DNA of 64,000 bases from Cellulomonas massiliensis JC225 (GCF_000312005.1 NZ_HE978588.1:3308898-3372897), one strand, 5' to 3'. Shown: positions 7,511 to 16,750, counted from the first letter of the stretch. Numbers and translations are program-made. Notes: generated by a model from the sequence alone, not told the origin.

Positions 7511-8332
7511 TCAGACGCGGACGAGCACCTCGCCGTGCAGCACCGCGAACCAGCCGTCCGCGTGCCGGCCCCACTCGCGCCAGCCGTCCGCGAGCAGCTC
7601 GAGACCGACCTCGTCCGCGAGGCCGTGGCCGATCGCCTGGGCGGCGAAGTTCGACGCTACGCACCGGTCGGCCCACAGCTCCGACCACCACTGCCGGTCG
7701 ACCGGGCTGGAGTAGCACCAGACGCCGGCGCCGGGCGCGATCGCCTCGGGCTCGAACCCGGCCTCGAGCACCCACGAGACGAGTCGCCGGCCGGCGTCGG
7801 CCTGCGTCCCGTTCGCCTCCGCGACCTCGTGGTAGAGCGCGACCCACTCGTCCAGGCCCGGCGAGGAGGGGAACCAGGTCATCCCGGAGTAGTCCGCGTC
7901 GCGCACCGCGACGTAGCCGCCGGGCCGCGCGACGCGCCGCATCTCGCGCAGCGCCGCGACGGGGTCCGTGAGGTGCTGGAGCACCTGGTGGGCGTGCACG
8001 ACGTCGAAGGACGCGTCCTCGAAGGGCAGCTCGTAGGCGTCGGCCACCTCGAACCGGACGTTGGTGCGGCCGGCCTCCGCGGCCGCCTTGCGCGCGACGT
8101 CGACCACCGCCGCGGAGGCGTCCACGCCCACGACGTCGCCCTCGCTCGCGCGGGCGGCGAAGTCGATCGTCACGGAGCCGGGGCCGCAGCCCACGTCGAG
8201 CAGCCGGGTGGACGGCTCCAGCACCGGCAGGACGTACGCCGCCGAGTTCTCGGCGGTGCGCCACCGGTGCGAGCGGAGGACGGACTCGTGGTGCCCGTGG
8301 ATGTAGACGTCGGGCTCGCGGACGGGGCTCAC
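7511..8332 (-). CDS. class I SAM-dependent methyltransferase
   Basis: The protein has 273 residues from a GTG start. It has a canonical Rossmann methyltransferase core: LLDVGCGPGSVTIDFA (motif I, SAM binding, about residue 45), VVGVDASAAVV (motif II acidic loop), FEVADAYELPFEDASFDVV (motifs III/IV) and MRRVARPGGYVAV (motif VI). This matches the Methyltransf_11/UbiE-type family, which methylates small molecules. The C-terminal third (GMTWFPSSPGLDEW onward) is probably a substrate-binding lid. TACAGT lies 5 nt before the start, which fits a leaderless transcript. It is 27 bp upstream of the FAH-family gene on the same strand, so co-transcription is possible. The substrate is unknown. Confidence 0.9.
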   Translation of the reverse strand: MSPVREPDVYIHGHHESVLRSHRWRTAENSAAYVLPVLEPSTRLLDVGCGPGSVTIDFAARASEGDVVGVDASAAVVDVARKAAAEAGRTNVRFEVADAYELPFEDASFDVVHAHQVLQHLTDPVAALREMRRVARPGGYVAVRDADYSGMTWFPSSPGLDEWVALYHEVAEANGTQADAGRRLVSWVLEAGFEPEAIAPGAGVWCYSSPVDRQWWSELWADRCVASNFAAQAIGHGLADEVGLELLADGWREWGRHADGWFAVLHGEVLVRV

Positions 8333-8444
8333 ACGGCACTGTAACCACCCGGTAGCCCCGATTCTCTACGGGCGGGACGGTTCGTCTCGGTGTGCGAGAC
8401 TGACGGGCGAAGAAGGGGGCCGCCGAGCGTCCTAGAGTGCCCGC

Positions 8445-9494
8445 ATGCCCCGGATCGTCGGCATCGACGTCGCCCGCGGCCTGGCCGTGCTCGGCATGAT
8501 GACCGCGCACGTCGGGCCCGACGACCACGGCCCCGTGCCGCCGGGCGGCTGGTCGCAGCTCGCCGACGGCCGCCCGTCCGCGCTGTTCGTCGTCCTGGCG
8601 GGCATCTCGCTCGCGCTGCTGTCGGGCGGGGACCGCCCTGTCGACGGGCCGGACCTGCGGCGTGCGCGCGTGCGGGTCCTCGCCCGGGCGGGCGTGGTGC
8701 TCGTCCTGGGCCTCGGGCTGCAGGCGCTCGGCACCCCGGTCGTCGTCATCCTGCCGACGTACGCGGTGCTATTCACGCTCGGCTGCCTCGTCCTGCGGCT
8801 GCACCCCGTCGTCCTGGCCGCCGCGGCGCTGGCCGTCGCCGTGCTCGGGCCGGTCCTGCGGCTCGCGCTCGTCGACGCCCTCGGCCAGGACCGCGTGGGG
8901 GCCGACGCGTTCGCGACCCTCTGGGTCGGCGAGTTCTACCCGGTCGTCGTCTGGCTCGCGTACCTGCTGGCCGGGCTGGCGCTCGGACGCCTCGACCTGG
9001 CGTCGGGGCGCGTGCAGGCGTGGGCCGCCGCCGCGGGCGCGGCGCTCGTCGCCGTGGGGCACCTCGGGTCGCACGCCGCGCTCGCGGCGGGCTGGACGAC
9101 ACGCGTCGCGACCGCCGAGCCGCACTCGTCGACCACGTTCGAGGTCGTCGGCAACACGGGCGTGGCCCTGCTCGTCGTCGCGGCGTGCCTGGCCGTCGCC
9201 ACCCGTGCGCCGCGGCTCGTCGCGCCGGTCGCCGCCGTCGGGGCGCTCGCCCTCACCGCGTACACCGTGCACGTCGTCGCCATCGCGGTGCTCGGCGAGC
9301 AGGTCGTCTGGCAGCCGCGCGTCTCGACCTGGGCGGCCTTCCTGCTCGTCACGACCGGCGGCTGCTGGCTCTGGCACGCGACGCTGGGCCGCGGACCGCT
9401 CGAGCGCGTGCTGCACGGGATCTCGACCGGGCTGGCCGACGTGCTCGTACCGCCGGCGCCGGTGGACCCGGACCGCGAGCGCGAGCTCAGCTGA
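8445..9494 (+). CDS. HGSNAT-like (DUF1624) multi-pass acyltransferase
   Basis: The protein has 349 residues and about nine to ten hydrophobic segments. The N-terminus RIVGIDVARGLAVLGMM is the signature of the heparan-alpha-glucosaminide N-acetyltransferase catalytic domain (DUF1624), and the PSALFVVLAGISLAL segment follows as in DUF418-type relatives. These membrane proteins are thought to move acyl groups across the membrane to sugars or surface polymers. ALTAYTVHVVAIAVLGE near residue 270 is a conserved late helix. Start choice is supported by TAGAGT exactly 6 nt upstream of the ATG with no Shine-Dalgarno sequence. The 3' end overlaps the convergent DUF1304 gene by 8 bp. The natural acceptor cannot be inferred. 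Confidence 0.85.
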   Translation: MPRIVGIDVARGLAVLGMMTAHVGPDDHGPVPPGGWSQLADGRPSALFVVLAGISLALLSGGDRPVDGPDLRRARVRVLARAGVVLVLGLGLQALGTPVVVILPTYAVLFTLGCLVLRLHPVVLAAAALAVAVLGPVLRLALVDALGQDRVGADAFATLWVGEFYPVVVWLAYLLAGLALGRLDLASGRVQAWAAAAGAALVAVGHLGSHAALAAGWTTRVATAEPHSSTTFEVVGNTGVALLVVAACLAVATRAPRLVAPVAAVGALALTAYTVHVVAIAVLGEQVVWQPRVSTWAAFLLVTTGGCWLWHATLGRGPLERVLHGISTGLADVLVPPAPVDPDRERELS

Positions 9495-9900
9495 GGCCGC
9501 GCGCGAAAAGGGAGAGAGTGATCAGCGCGCTGATCACCGCCAGCGCGGGGACGGTCCCCTGGGTGGCGGCCGCCCGCGCCATGCGGTGATCGGTGAGGAC
9601 GAGCACGAGCGCCGCCGCGAGCATCGACCCGCACGCGAGCAGCACGAGCGCGAGCCCGGTCGTCAGGTCCCCCGCCCACATCACGACGACGCCGGCCAGC
9701 GCCCCGAGCGCCAGGAACAGGTTGTAGAAGCCCTGGTTGTACGCCCAGGGACGCACCGCCTCCACGTCGTCCGGGTGGGTGCGGAACCGTGCCTGCACGT
9801 CCGGCCGGTGCGGGAACCACACCGCCTCCATGACGAAGATCAGCACGTGGAGCGCCGCGGCGAGCGCGGCGAGGACCGAGGTGACGACGACCACGGGCAC
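9487..9900 (-). CDS. DUF1304 small membrane protein
   Basis: This 137-residue protein has four transmembrane segments and the DUF1304 pattern: a first helix (VVVVTSVLAALAAALHVLIF), then EAVWF and YNQGFYNLFLALGALAGV. The function of DUF1304 is not known. I use the GTG at 9900 because it places the first helix directly after the start, as in the family. An upstream GTG at 9942 would add 14 mostly polar residues. The gene overlaps the end of the HGSNAT-like gene tail-to-tail by 8 bp. Confidence 0.85.
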   Translation of the reverse strand: MPVVVVTSVLAALAAALHVLIFVMEAVWFPHRPDVQARFRTHPDDVEAVRPWAYNQGFYNLFLALGALAGVVVMWAGDLTTGLALVLLACGSMLAAALVLVLTDHRMARAAATQGTVPALAVISALITLSLFARGLS

Positions 9901-9961
9901 AGTGTGGCCGCTCGGCCGCGCACGCGCGAGGGCGCCTCGCACGCCGACCTACCCTGGACGC

Positions 9962-10840
9962 GTGCGCACCGCCGTCCTCCTCCCGCCCGCCGCGTGGCGC
10001 GCGCGGGCGGACGCGCACGCGCGGCGGGCGGACGTGCTCACGGCGGAGCACCGCGCACGCCGCTCTCGCCACGAGAGGCACGCGGTCGAGGACTTCCTCT
10101 TCGAGTACTACCCCGCCTCCCCCGGGCAGCTGCGCCGCTGGCACCCCGGGGCGGAGGTCGCGCTCGCGCCCGGCGACGAGCCCGCCCCGCAGGCGTCGTG
10201 GCGCTGGTACCGCACGGACGACGACGGGGCCGTCACCCTCGACCTCGACGCGTTCGCCACCGAGCGGGGCGAGGCGGTGCGGTTCGTCGTCGGGCTGCTG
10301 ACCGCCACCGCCTCCCGCCCTGCGGCGACCGGCTGCTTCGGGCTGCACGAGTGGGCGATGGTCTACCGCGAGCCGGCGGGCGCGCACCGGCACACGCTGC
10401 CGCTGCGCCTCGGCGAGGAGGGGACGGACGCCGTCGTCGAGCGGCACCGCATCCGCTGCTCGCACATCGACGCGTTCCGGTTCTTCACCCCGGACGCCCT
10501 CCCGCTCAACACGCTGCAGCCGACCCGCGAACGGCAGGTCGCGATGGAGCAGCCCGGCTGCCTGCACGCCGCGATGGACGTCTACAAGTGGGCGCTCAAG
10601 CTCGGCCCGCTCGTCCCGGGCGAGCTGCTGCTCGACTGCTTCGAGCTCGCCCGCGAGATCCGGACGACCGACATGCAGGCCTCCCCGTACGACGTCTCGA
10701 GGTTCGGCCTGGAGCCCGTCGCGATCGAGACCCCCGAGGGCAAGGCGGAGTACGTGTGCCGTCAGCGCGACTACGCCGACCGCTCGAACGCGCTGCGCGG
10801 GCGGCTGGTCGAGGCCGCGTCGGCGGTCGTCGACGGCTGA
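9962..10840 (+). CDS. conserved protein of unknown function (often labelled 3-methyladenine DNA glycosylase)
   Basis: The 292-residue protein starts at a GTG with TACCCT 6 nt upstream, which fits a leaderless transcript and trims a much longer frame. It has no signal peptide or membrane segment. Conserved-looking blocks are RHAVEDFLFEYYPASPGQLRR (split here as RHAVEDFLFEYY and SPGQLRRWHPG), GCFGLHEWAMVYR, IRCSHIDAFRFFTPDALP and EQPGCLHAAMDVYKWALKL. I recall actinobacterial proteins with these blocks carrying the label 3-methyladenine DNA glycosylase, but I see no helix-hairpin-helix or AlkA-type motif to support that activity. It should be treated as a conserved cytoplasmic protein of unknown function. 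Confidence 0.75.
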   Translation: MRTAVLLPPAAWRARADAHARRADVLTAEHRARRSRHERHAVEDFLFEYYPASPGQLRRWHPGAEVALAPGDEPAPQASWRWYRTDDDGAVTLDLDAFATERGEAVRFVVGLLTATASRPAATGCFGLHEWAMVYREPAGAHRHTLPLRLGEEGTDAVVERHRIRCSHIDAFRFFTPDALPLNTLQPTRERQVAMEQPGCLHAAMDVYKWALKLGPLVPGELLLDCFELAREIRTTDMQASPYDVSRFGLEPVAIETPEGKAEYVCRQRDYADRSNALRGRLVEAASAVVDG

Positions 10841-10876
10841 CGCGACCCGGCGACCCCGACCCCGACCGCCGGCCGC

Positions 10877-11332
10877 TCAGCCCGCGAGCGCCGCGCGCAC
10901 CAGCGCGGAGAGCTTCTTGCCGTCCGCCGAGGTGCCCGCGCGCGCGGTGGCCTCCTTCATGACGGCGCCCATGTCGCGCATGCTCGTGGCGCCGGTCGCC
11001 GCGACGACATCCCGGACGAGCGCCTCGAGCTCCTCGTCGGACAGGCGCGCGGGCAGGTAGGTCTCGATGAGGTCGGCCTCGGCGGTCTCGGCCTGCGCGC
11101 GCTCGGGCGCACCCGCGTCGGTGTAGATGTCCGCGCTCTCGCGGCGCTTCTTCACCTCGCGGGCCAGCACCTTGAGCACGTCGTCCTCGGTGAGCTCGCG
11201 CTGCACGGGCCCGGCCTTCTCCTCGGCCCGCACGGCGCCGATCGCCTGGCGCAGCACCCCCGTGCGGTGGGCGTCGCGCGCCTTCATCGCGGCGGTGAGG
11301 TCGGACGTGAGCCGGTCGAGGGTCTGTGCCAT
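10877..11332 (-). CDS. GatB/YqeY domain protein
   Basis: This 151-residue all-helical protein matches the YqeY family along its whole length. The N-terminal block has LTSDLTAAMKARD and LRQAIGAVRAEEK, the middle has VLAREVKKRRESADIY, and the C-terminal GatB-tail-like domain has LPARLSDEELEALVRDVVAATG and MGAVMKEATARAG. YqeY resembles the tRNA-binding tail of GatB; its own role is unclear, and an amidotransferase or tRNA-linked function is suggested for the family. True gatB lies elsewhere in this window. CAGGAT lies 6 nt before the ATG, a possible leaderless -10. Confidence 0.92.
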   Translation of the reverse strand: MAQTLDRLTSDLTAAMKARDAHRTGVLRQAIGAVRAEEKAGPVQRELTEDDVLKVLAREVKKRRESADIYTDAGAPERAQAETAEADLIETYLPARLSDEELEALVRDVVAATGATSMRDMGAVMKEATARAGTSADGKKLSALVRAALAG

Positions 11333-11397
11333 GTCCCCATCCTGCCGCGCACCCGCTGCCCTGGTCGTGGCGAATCGCGCTCGGTACCGTGCGTGCG

Positions 11398-11927
11398 GTG
11401 CCAGCCGAACGAGTGGTCCGGGACGCGACGCCCGCCGACGCCGCCGCCTGCGCGGCGATCTACGCGCCGTACGTCGAGGGCACCGCGGTGTCCTTCGAGC
11501 AGCGCGCCCCCACGCCCGACGAGATGGCCGGCCGGATCGCGGTCGCCCAGGAGCGCCACGCGTGGCTCGTCTGCGAGGACGACGGACGCGTCGTCGGCTA
11601 CGCCTACAGCGGCACCTTCCGGACCCGGGCGGCCTACCGCTGGACCGCCGAGGTGAGCGTGTACCTCGAGACCGGCCTGCGCCGCTCCGGCGCCGGCCGC
11701 GCGCTGTACGAGGCGCTGCTGGCGCGGCTCGCTCAGCGGGGCTTCCGCACGGCCGTCGCCGGCATGACCGAGCCCAACGAGGCGAGCACGGCGCTGCACC
11801 TGGCGCTCGGCTTCGAGCGCGTCGGGACGCTGCGGGACGTCGGGTTCAAGGACGCCGGTGGCACGCCACGACGTGGTTCCAGCGGCCGCTCGGCCCGCAC
11901 GACGACGCGCCGGCCGAGACGGTCTGA
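11398..11927 (+). pseudogene. GNAT N-acetyltransferase (phosphinothricin-acetyltransferase type) with frameshift near the 3' end
   Basis: From the GTG at 11398 (TACCGT 7 nt upstream) the frame encodes a GNAT of the PAT type: VVRDATPADAAACAAIYAPYV, TAEVSVYLETGLRRSGAGRAL with the R-x-G-x-G/A CoA loop, and MTEPNEASTALHLALGF. At about 11851-11856 the sequence reads GACGCCGGTGG. In the starting frame the protein then loses the family pattern and runs open for another kilobase across the opposite-strand gene. In the +1 frame the expected C-terminus appears at once (RWHATTWFQRPLG, then stop at 11925-11927). One base appears to be missing, either by sequencing error or by a real frameshift. If repaired, the protein would be about 176 residues. 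Confidence 0.8.
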
Positions 11928-11934
11928 CGCCCAC

Positions 11935-12660
11935 TCAGCGGCGGTAGCGCCGCACGAACGCCGCCAGCACGCGGGGCGGCGCCCACACGTCCGCGGCCTC
12001 CACCCGCGTCAGCACCTCCTCGAGCTCCGCCGGCGGGAAGTAGCCGTAGGTGGCGTACGTGCGCACCCGGCCCTGGATGCCGGGCACATCCAGCTCGGGG
12101 TGGAACTGCGTCGCGTAGAGGTTCCGGCGCACGCGGAACATCTGCACGGGGCACGTCGGCGAGGACGCGAGCAGCACCGCCGTCGGCGGCAGCACCCGGC
12201 AGGCCTCCTTGTGCCCGACGAACGCGTCGAACGCGTCCGGCACGTCCGCGAGCAGCGGGTCGGCGCGGCCCTCGTCGGTCAGCGTCACGCGCACCGCCCC
12301 GACCGGCTCGGCGTACGTCGAGTCGATCGTGGCGCCCTGGTGCACCCCCAGGGTCCCCACGCCGTAGCAGGCGCCGAGGAACGGCAGGTCGCGGGCGACG
12401 ACGTCGTCCAGCAGCGCGGACATCTCGGCCTCGACGCGCTGCTGCACCGGGGACTTGTGCGCGGCGCTGGCGTCGAACGGGCTGCCGCCGACGATGATCC
12501 CCGAGATCGCGTCGAGGTCGATGTGCGGCATGGGTCCCGCCTCGAGGCGCACCCGGACCAGCTCGTCCGGGGCGAGACCCCCGTGCTGGAGGAAGGCCGC
12601 GTACTCCCCGTCCGCGGCGTCGTCCTCCGCGCGCGAGGCCAGCAGCACGAACGGCTTCAT
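11935..12660 (-). CDS. class I glutamine amidotransferase (GMP synthase-like)
   Basis: This is a 241-residue single-domain GATase. The nucleophile elbow is FLGACYGVGTLGVHQGA with the catalytic Cys. The His and Glu of the triad are in QFHPELDVPG, and SGIIVGGSPFDA is the oxyanion region. Stand-alone GMP-synthase-like GATases hydrolyse glutamine or gamma-glutamyl compounds in the cytoplasm; the partner or substrate is not evident. The ATG start is preferred because the long upstream frame only shadows the oxygenase gene. It follows the MpaB-like gene on the same strand by 53 bp. Confidence 0.92.
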   Translation of the reverse strand: MKPFVLLASRAEDDAADGEYAAFLQHGGLAPDELVRVRLEAGPMPHIDLDAISGIIVGGSPFDASAAHKSPVQQRVEAEMSALLDDVVARDLPFLGACYGVGTLGVHQGATIDSTYAEPVGAVRVTLTDEGRADPLLADVPDAFDAFVGHKEACRVLPPTAVLLASSPTCPVQMFRVRRNLYATQFHPELDVPGIQGRVRTYATYGYFPPAELEEVLTRVEAADVWAPPRVLAAFVRRYRR

Positions 12661-12713
12661 GGCTGCAGCGTGGCAGCGGGCGTCCCGCCGCGCGACCTCG
12701 GTCGGGCGCGCCG

Positions 12714-13613
12714 TCAGGAGGCGACCGGCGCCGCGTCGTCCGCGTCGTGCGGGTGGGGCGCGACCCGGCTCGCGTCGTCGGCCCCCAGCAGCCAGCGGAT
12801 CGTCCGGGTCACCACGACGCCACCCGCGTGGTCGAGCCGGCGACGCACGGTGGGGCGCGGCCCGACGCCGAGCTCGGCCGCCGCCCAGGCGGGCAGCGAC
12901 GACGCGGCGGCCGACGCGAGCAGGGCGTAGCCCGGCCGCAGCGACCACGGGACCGGCGGCTCGGTGAGCAGGAACCGAGCGGTGTCGCGCGCCTGCTCCC
13001 CCGCGCCGAGCGCGGGGCGGAAGGCCGCGAGCGCCTCCGCCAGCGCGGCCACCGTCTCCGGCGGGTCGGGCACGCCCAGGCGCCGGGCGACCGTGGCCGC
13101 CTGCGCGACGTACGCGTCCTGCCCGGCGGCGTCGAGCGGGCGGGCGCCGAGGCGCTGGTGCGCGTGCAGGAAGCTGTCGACCTCCGCGACGTGCACCCAC
13201 GTCAGCAGCTCGGGGTCGTCCGCGCGGTAGGGACGGCCGTCGGGCGCCCGGCCGCGGACGCGCGCGTGCACCGCCCGCACCCGGTCGACCGCGGCCTGCG
13301 CGTCGTCGGCCGTCGCGAACGTCGTCTCGGCGAGGAACGTGCTCGTGCGGGCCAGCCGCCCCCAGGGGTCCCCGCGGTAGCCGGAGTGCCCGGCGACGCC
13401 CGCCATCGCCAGGGGGTGCAGCGACTGCAGCAGCAGCGCCCGCAGGCCGCCGACGAACATCGAGGCGTCGCCGTGGACGCGCCGGATCGCGGCGTCGGGC
13501 TCGAACCAGCGCGGGCCAGGCGTCCCATGGATGCGCGCCCGCGACTCGACGCCGTCGGGGCCGGCGACGCGCAGGAACAGCGACGTCCCGACCCGGTCAC
13601 GCCAAGTGCTCAC
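12714..13613 (-). CDS. oxygenase MpaB family protein (DUF2236)
   Basis: The 299-residue protein belongs to the MpaB/latex-clearing-protein-like family of heme oxygenases (DUF2236). It has the conserved LLLQSLHPLAMAGVAGHSGY region, DPWGRLARTSTFLAETTF and DPELLTWVHVAEVDSFLHAH; histidines in these helices are candidate heme ligands. Members cleave C=C bonds in isoprenoids or are of unknown function in actinobacteria. There is no signal peptide. The start is a GTG with CACCAT 6 nt upstream. It lies 27 bp after rnhA and 53 bp before the amidotransferase gene on one strand. Confidence 0.9.
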   Translation of the reverse strand: MSTWRDRVGTSLFLRVAGPDGVESRARIHGTPGPRWFEPDAAIRRVHGDASMFVGGLRALLLQSLHPLAMAGVAGHSGYRGDPWGRLARTSTFLAETTFATADDAQAAVDRVRAVHARVRGRAPDGRPYRADDPELLTWVHVAEVDSFLHAHQRLGARPLDAAGQDAYVAQAATVARRLGVPDPPETVAALAEALAAFRPALGAGEQARDTARFLLTEPPVPWSLRPGYALLASAAASSLPAWAAAELGVGPRPTVRRRLDHAGGVVVTRTIRWLLGADDASRVAPHPHDADDAAPVAS

Positions 13614-13640
13614 GCCCTCATGGTGCGGGACGGACCGCGC

Positions 13641-14126
13641 TCACGCCCCCGGGAGGGCGGACGCGCCGGATCCGACCGCGCCGGCGCGCACGTCGTCGAC
13701 GCCCCGGTTGGCCAGCGCGTCGGCGCGCTCGTTGCCCGGGTCACCCGCGTGCCCCTTGACCCAGACCCAGTGGATGGTGTGCCGCGCCACCTCGGCGTCG
13801 AGCTCCTGCCAGAGCTCCTTGTTCTTCACCGGCTTCTTGTCACCGGTCAGCCAGCCGTTCCGCTTCCAGCCGTGCACCCACTTCGTCACGCCGTTCATCA
13901 CGTACGTGGAGTCGACGTGCAGCGTGACGTCGCACGGCTTGGTGAGCGCCCGCAGGCCCTCGATGACGGCGGTGAGCTCCATCCGGTTGTTCGTCGTCGC
14001 GGCCTCGCCGCCCCACAGCTCCCGCTCGTGCCCGCCGGAGCGCATCCACGCGCCCCAGCCGCCGACCCCGGGGTTGCCCTTGCAGGCGCCGTCGGTCCAC
14101 ATCTCCACGCGGGGCAGCTCGTCCAC
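13641..14126 (-). CDS. rnhA: ribonuclease HI
   Basis: RNase HI removes RNA from RNA-DNA hybrids. The 161-residue protein carries the full catalytic set: [14 protein letters not shown] (first Asp), [13 protein letters not shown] (Glu), [12 protein letters not shown] (Asp) and the last Asp in [12 protein letters not shown], with His in [10 protein letters not shown]. Length is typical for bacterial RNase HI, with a short non-conserved tail. It starts at GTG with TAGGGT 6 nt upstream, so it is probably leaderless. It is divergent from the helicase gene, with only 74 bp between them. Confidence 0.96.
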   Translation of the reverse strand: MDELPRVEMWTDGACKGNPGVGGWGAWMRSGGHERELWGGEAATTNNRMELTAVIEGLRALTKPCDVTLHVDSTYVMNGVTKWVHGWKRNGWLTGDKKPVKNKELWQELDAEVARHTIHWVWVKGHAGDPGNERADALANRGVDDVRAGAVGSGASALPGA

Positions 14127-14200
14127 GCGCCCACCCTACGGCCGCTCGTCGGCACCCTCGGGCGCGGCCCCCGCGAGCGCCGTGGGACCATCGACGCACC

Positions 14201-16750
14201 ATGCGCACAGGTGACCTCGCGGACCGTCTGCCGGCCGACCCGACCGACGACGCGCTGCTCGAGGCGTTCACCGGCTGGGCGGCGGACCAGGGCCTGACGC
14301 TGTACCCGCACCAGGAGGAGTCGCTGCTCGAGCTCGTCACGGGCTCGCACGTGATCCTCTCGACGCCCACGGGCTCCGGGAAGTCCCTCGTCGCCGTCGC
14401 GGCCCACTTCGTCGCGCTCGCCCGCGGCCGGCGCTCGTTCTACACCGCGCCGCTCAAGGCCCTGGTGAGCGAGAAGTTCTTCGCGCTCGTCGAGGCGTTC
14501 GGCGCCGCGAACGTCGGGATGATGACGGGCGACTCGTCCGTCAACGCGGACGCGCCGATCATCTGCTGCACGTCCGAGATCCTCGCGAACCTCGCCCTGC
14601 GGGACGGGCCTGACGCCGACGTCGGCCAGGTCGTCATGGACGAGTTCCACTTCTACGCCGACCCGCAGCGCGGCTGGGCCTGGCAGGTGCCGCTGCTCGA
14701 GCTGCCGCGCGCGCAGTTCGTCCTCATGTCGGCGACGCTCGGCGACGTGGCGTTCTTCGCCGAGGACCTCACGCGGCGCACCGGCGAGCCCGTCGCGGTG
14801 ATCACCAACGCCGAGCGCCCGGTCCCGCTCACGTTCTCCTACGTCGTCGAGCCGCTGCACGAGCTGCTCGACGAGCTCGTCACGACGCACCGCGCGCCGG
14901 TGTACGTCGTCCACTTCACGCAGAAGGAGGCCGTCGAGCGGGCGCAGTCGCTGCTGTCGACGACGCTCGCGAGCCGGGAGCAGCGCGACGCGATCGCGGC
15001 CGAGCTCGGCGGCTTCCGCTTCGGCCCCGGGTTCGGGCGCACGCTGTCGCGCCTGCTGCGCCACGGCGTCGGCGTGCACCACGCCGGGATGCTGCCCAAG
15101 TACCGCCGGTTGGTGGAGCGGCTGACCCAGAAGGGCCTGCTGCCCGTGGTCTGCGGCACCGACACCCTCGGCGTGGGCATCAACGTGCCCATCCGGACGG
15201 TCGTGCTCACGAGCCTGGTGAAGTACGACGGCGTGCGCATGCGGCACCTGTCGGCGCGCGAGTTCCACCAGATCGCCGGGCGTGCCGGGCGGGCGGGATT
15301 CGACGTCGTCGGCGAGGTGATCGTGCTGGCGCCGGAGCACGTCATCGAGAACCGCCGCGCGCTCGAGAAGGCGGGCGACGACCCGCGCAAGCAGCGCAAG
15401 ATCGTCCGCAAGCAGGCGCCCGCCGGCCACGTGAACTGGACGGACAAGACGTTCGAGCGGCTCCGCGACGCGCCGCCCGAGCCACTGACGTCGAGCTTCG
15501 CGGTCAGCCACGCGATGGTGCTGCACGTGCTCGCCCGGCCGGGCGACCCGGTGGCGGCGATGACGCGCCTGCTCGCCGACAACCACGAGCCCGCGGGCGC
15601 GCGCGGCCGGCACGTGCGCCGGGCGGTCGCGGTCTACCGCTCGCTGCGGGCCGCGGGCGTCGTCGAGCGCGAGTGGGTCGACGACCCCTCCGCGCCGACG
15701 GGACGCCGGCGGACCGTGCGCCTCGCCCGCGAGCTGCCCGCGAACTTCGCGCTCAACCAGGCGCTGTCGCCGTTCGCGTACGCGGCGCTCGACCTGCTCG
15801 ACCCCGGGGACCCGGGCTACGCCCACGACGTCGTCTCGGTCATCGAGGCGACGCTCGACGACCCCCGCCAGGTGCTGGCCGCGCAGGAGAACAAGGCGCG
15901 CGGCGAGGCGGTCGCCGCGATGAAGGCCGACGGGCTCGACTACGACGAGCGGATGGCGCTGCTCGAGGACGTCACCTACCCGCGCCCGCTCGCCGAGCTG
16001 CTGGAGACCGCATTCGCCACCTACCGGCGCACGAACCCGTGGGTCGCGGACCTCGCGCTGTCGCCGAAGTCGGTGGTGCGCGACCTGCACGAGCGGGCGA
16101 TGACGTTCGCGGAGTACGTCGCGTTCTACCAGCTCGATCGCACCGAGGGCGTGCTGCTGCGCTACCTCGCGGACGCGTACCGGGCGCTGCGCCAGACCGT
16201 CCCCGAGGACGCCCGCACCGAGGAGCTGTGGGAGCTCGTGGAATGGCTCGGCGACCTCGTCCGCCGCACCGACTCGAGCCTCCTGGACGAGTGGGAGCGC
16301 CTGTCCAACCCCCTGGACGAGCACGGCGCCGACGCGCCGGGGGGCACGGACGACGACACCCCGGAGCCCCTCTCGGCGAACCCGCGCGTGCTGCGCGCGC
16401 TCGTCCGCGGCGCCCTGTTCCGCCGCGTCGAGCTGGCGGCGCGCGAGGCCTACGGCGCGCTCGCCGCCCTCGGCGACACGGACGCCGACGGCCTGCCGTG
16501 GACCGCCGACCGGTGGGCCGCGGCCCTCGACCCGTTCTACGACGACCACGACGAGATCCTCACCGGGCCACCGGCGCGCGGGCCGGGGCTGTTCCTCCTC
16601 ACCACGGGCGCCGCGACGTGGCAGGTCCGCCAGCTGCTGGACGACCCGGAGGGCGACCACGACTGGCGCATCGACGCGACGCTGGACGTCGCGGCCTCCG
16701 ACGAGACGGGCGAGCTGCAGTTGCGCGTCACCGCCGTCGGACCACTCTGA
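14201..16750 (+). CDS. DEAD/DEAH-box Ski2-like helicase with DUF3516 C-terminus
   Basis: This 849-residue superfamily 2 helicase has all main motifs: LYPHQEESLL (Q-like), STPTGSGKS (Walker A, about residue 55), TAPLKALVSEK (Ia), MDEFHFYAD (motif II as DEFH, about residue 147), LMSATLGD (III), GVHHAGMLPKYR, CGTDTLGVGINVP (V) and HQIAGRAGRAG (VI, about residue 355). The core resembles Mtr4/Ski2 RNA helicases. The 400-residue C-terminal part is DUF3516-like and lacks an obvious nuclease motif. A role in RNA or R-loop unwinding is likely, and the divergent neighbour is RNase HI, which also acts on RNA-DNA hybrids. The exact substrate is inference. Confidence 0.92.
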   Translation: MRTGDLADRLPADPTDDALLEAFTGWAADQGLTLYPHQEESLLELVTGSHVILSTPTGSGKSLVAVAAHFVALARGRRSFYTAPLKALVSEKFFALVEAFGAANVGMMTGDSSVNADAPIICCTSEILANLALRDGPDADVGQVVMDEFHFYADPQRGWAWQVPLLELPRAQFVLMSATLGDVAFFAEDLTRRTGEPVAVITNAERPVPLTFSYVVEPLHELLDELVTTHRAPVYVVHFTQKEAVERAQSLLSTTLASREQRDAIAAELGGFRFGPGFGRTLSRLLRHGVGVHHAGMLPKYRRLVERLTQKGLLPVVCGTDTLGVGINVPIRTVVLTSLVKYDGVRMRHLSAREFHQIAGRAGRAGFDVVGEVIVLAPEHVIENRRALEKAGDDPRKQRKIVRKQAPAGHVNWTDKTFERLRDAPPEPLTSSFAVSHAMVLHVLARPGDPVAAMTRLLADNHEPAGARGRHVRRAVAVYRSLRAAGVVEREWVDDPSAPTGRRRTVRLARELPANFALNQALSPFAYAALDLLDPGDPGYAHDVVSVIEATLDDPRQVLAAQENKARGEAVAAMKADGLDYDERMALLEDVTYPRPLAELLETAFATYRRTNPWVADLALSPKSVVRDLHERAMTFAEYVAFYQLDRTEGVLLRYLADAYRALRQTVPEDARTEELWELVEWLGDLVRRTDSSLLDEWERLSNPLDEHGADAPGGTDDDTPEPLSANPRVLRALVRGALFRRVELAAREAYGALAALGDTDADGLPWTADRWAAALDPFYDDHDEILTGPPARGPGLFLLTTGAATWQVRQLLDDPEGDHDWRIDATLDVAASDETGELQLRVTAVGPL

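Noticed and set aside
8662-10962. 766-codon plus-strand frame over several genes
   Set aside because: It is a GC-frame shadow: low-complexity Arg/Ser/Ala composition and it crosses genes on both strands with clear families.
11326-12930. Reading the GNAT as a 534-residue fusion protein
   Set aside because: After position 11855 the sequence becomes shadow-like and is antisense to an intact glutamine amidotransferase; a one-base frameshift explains it better.
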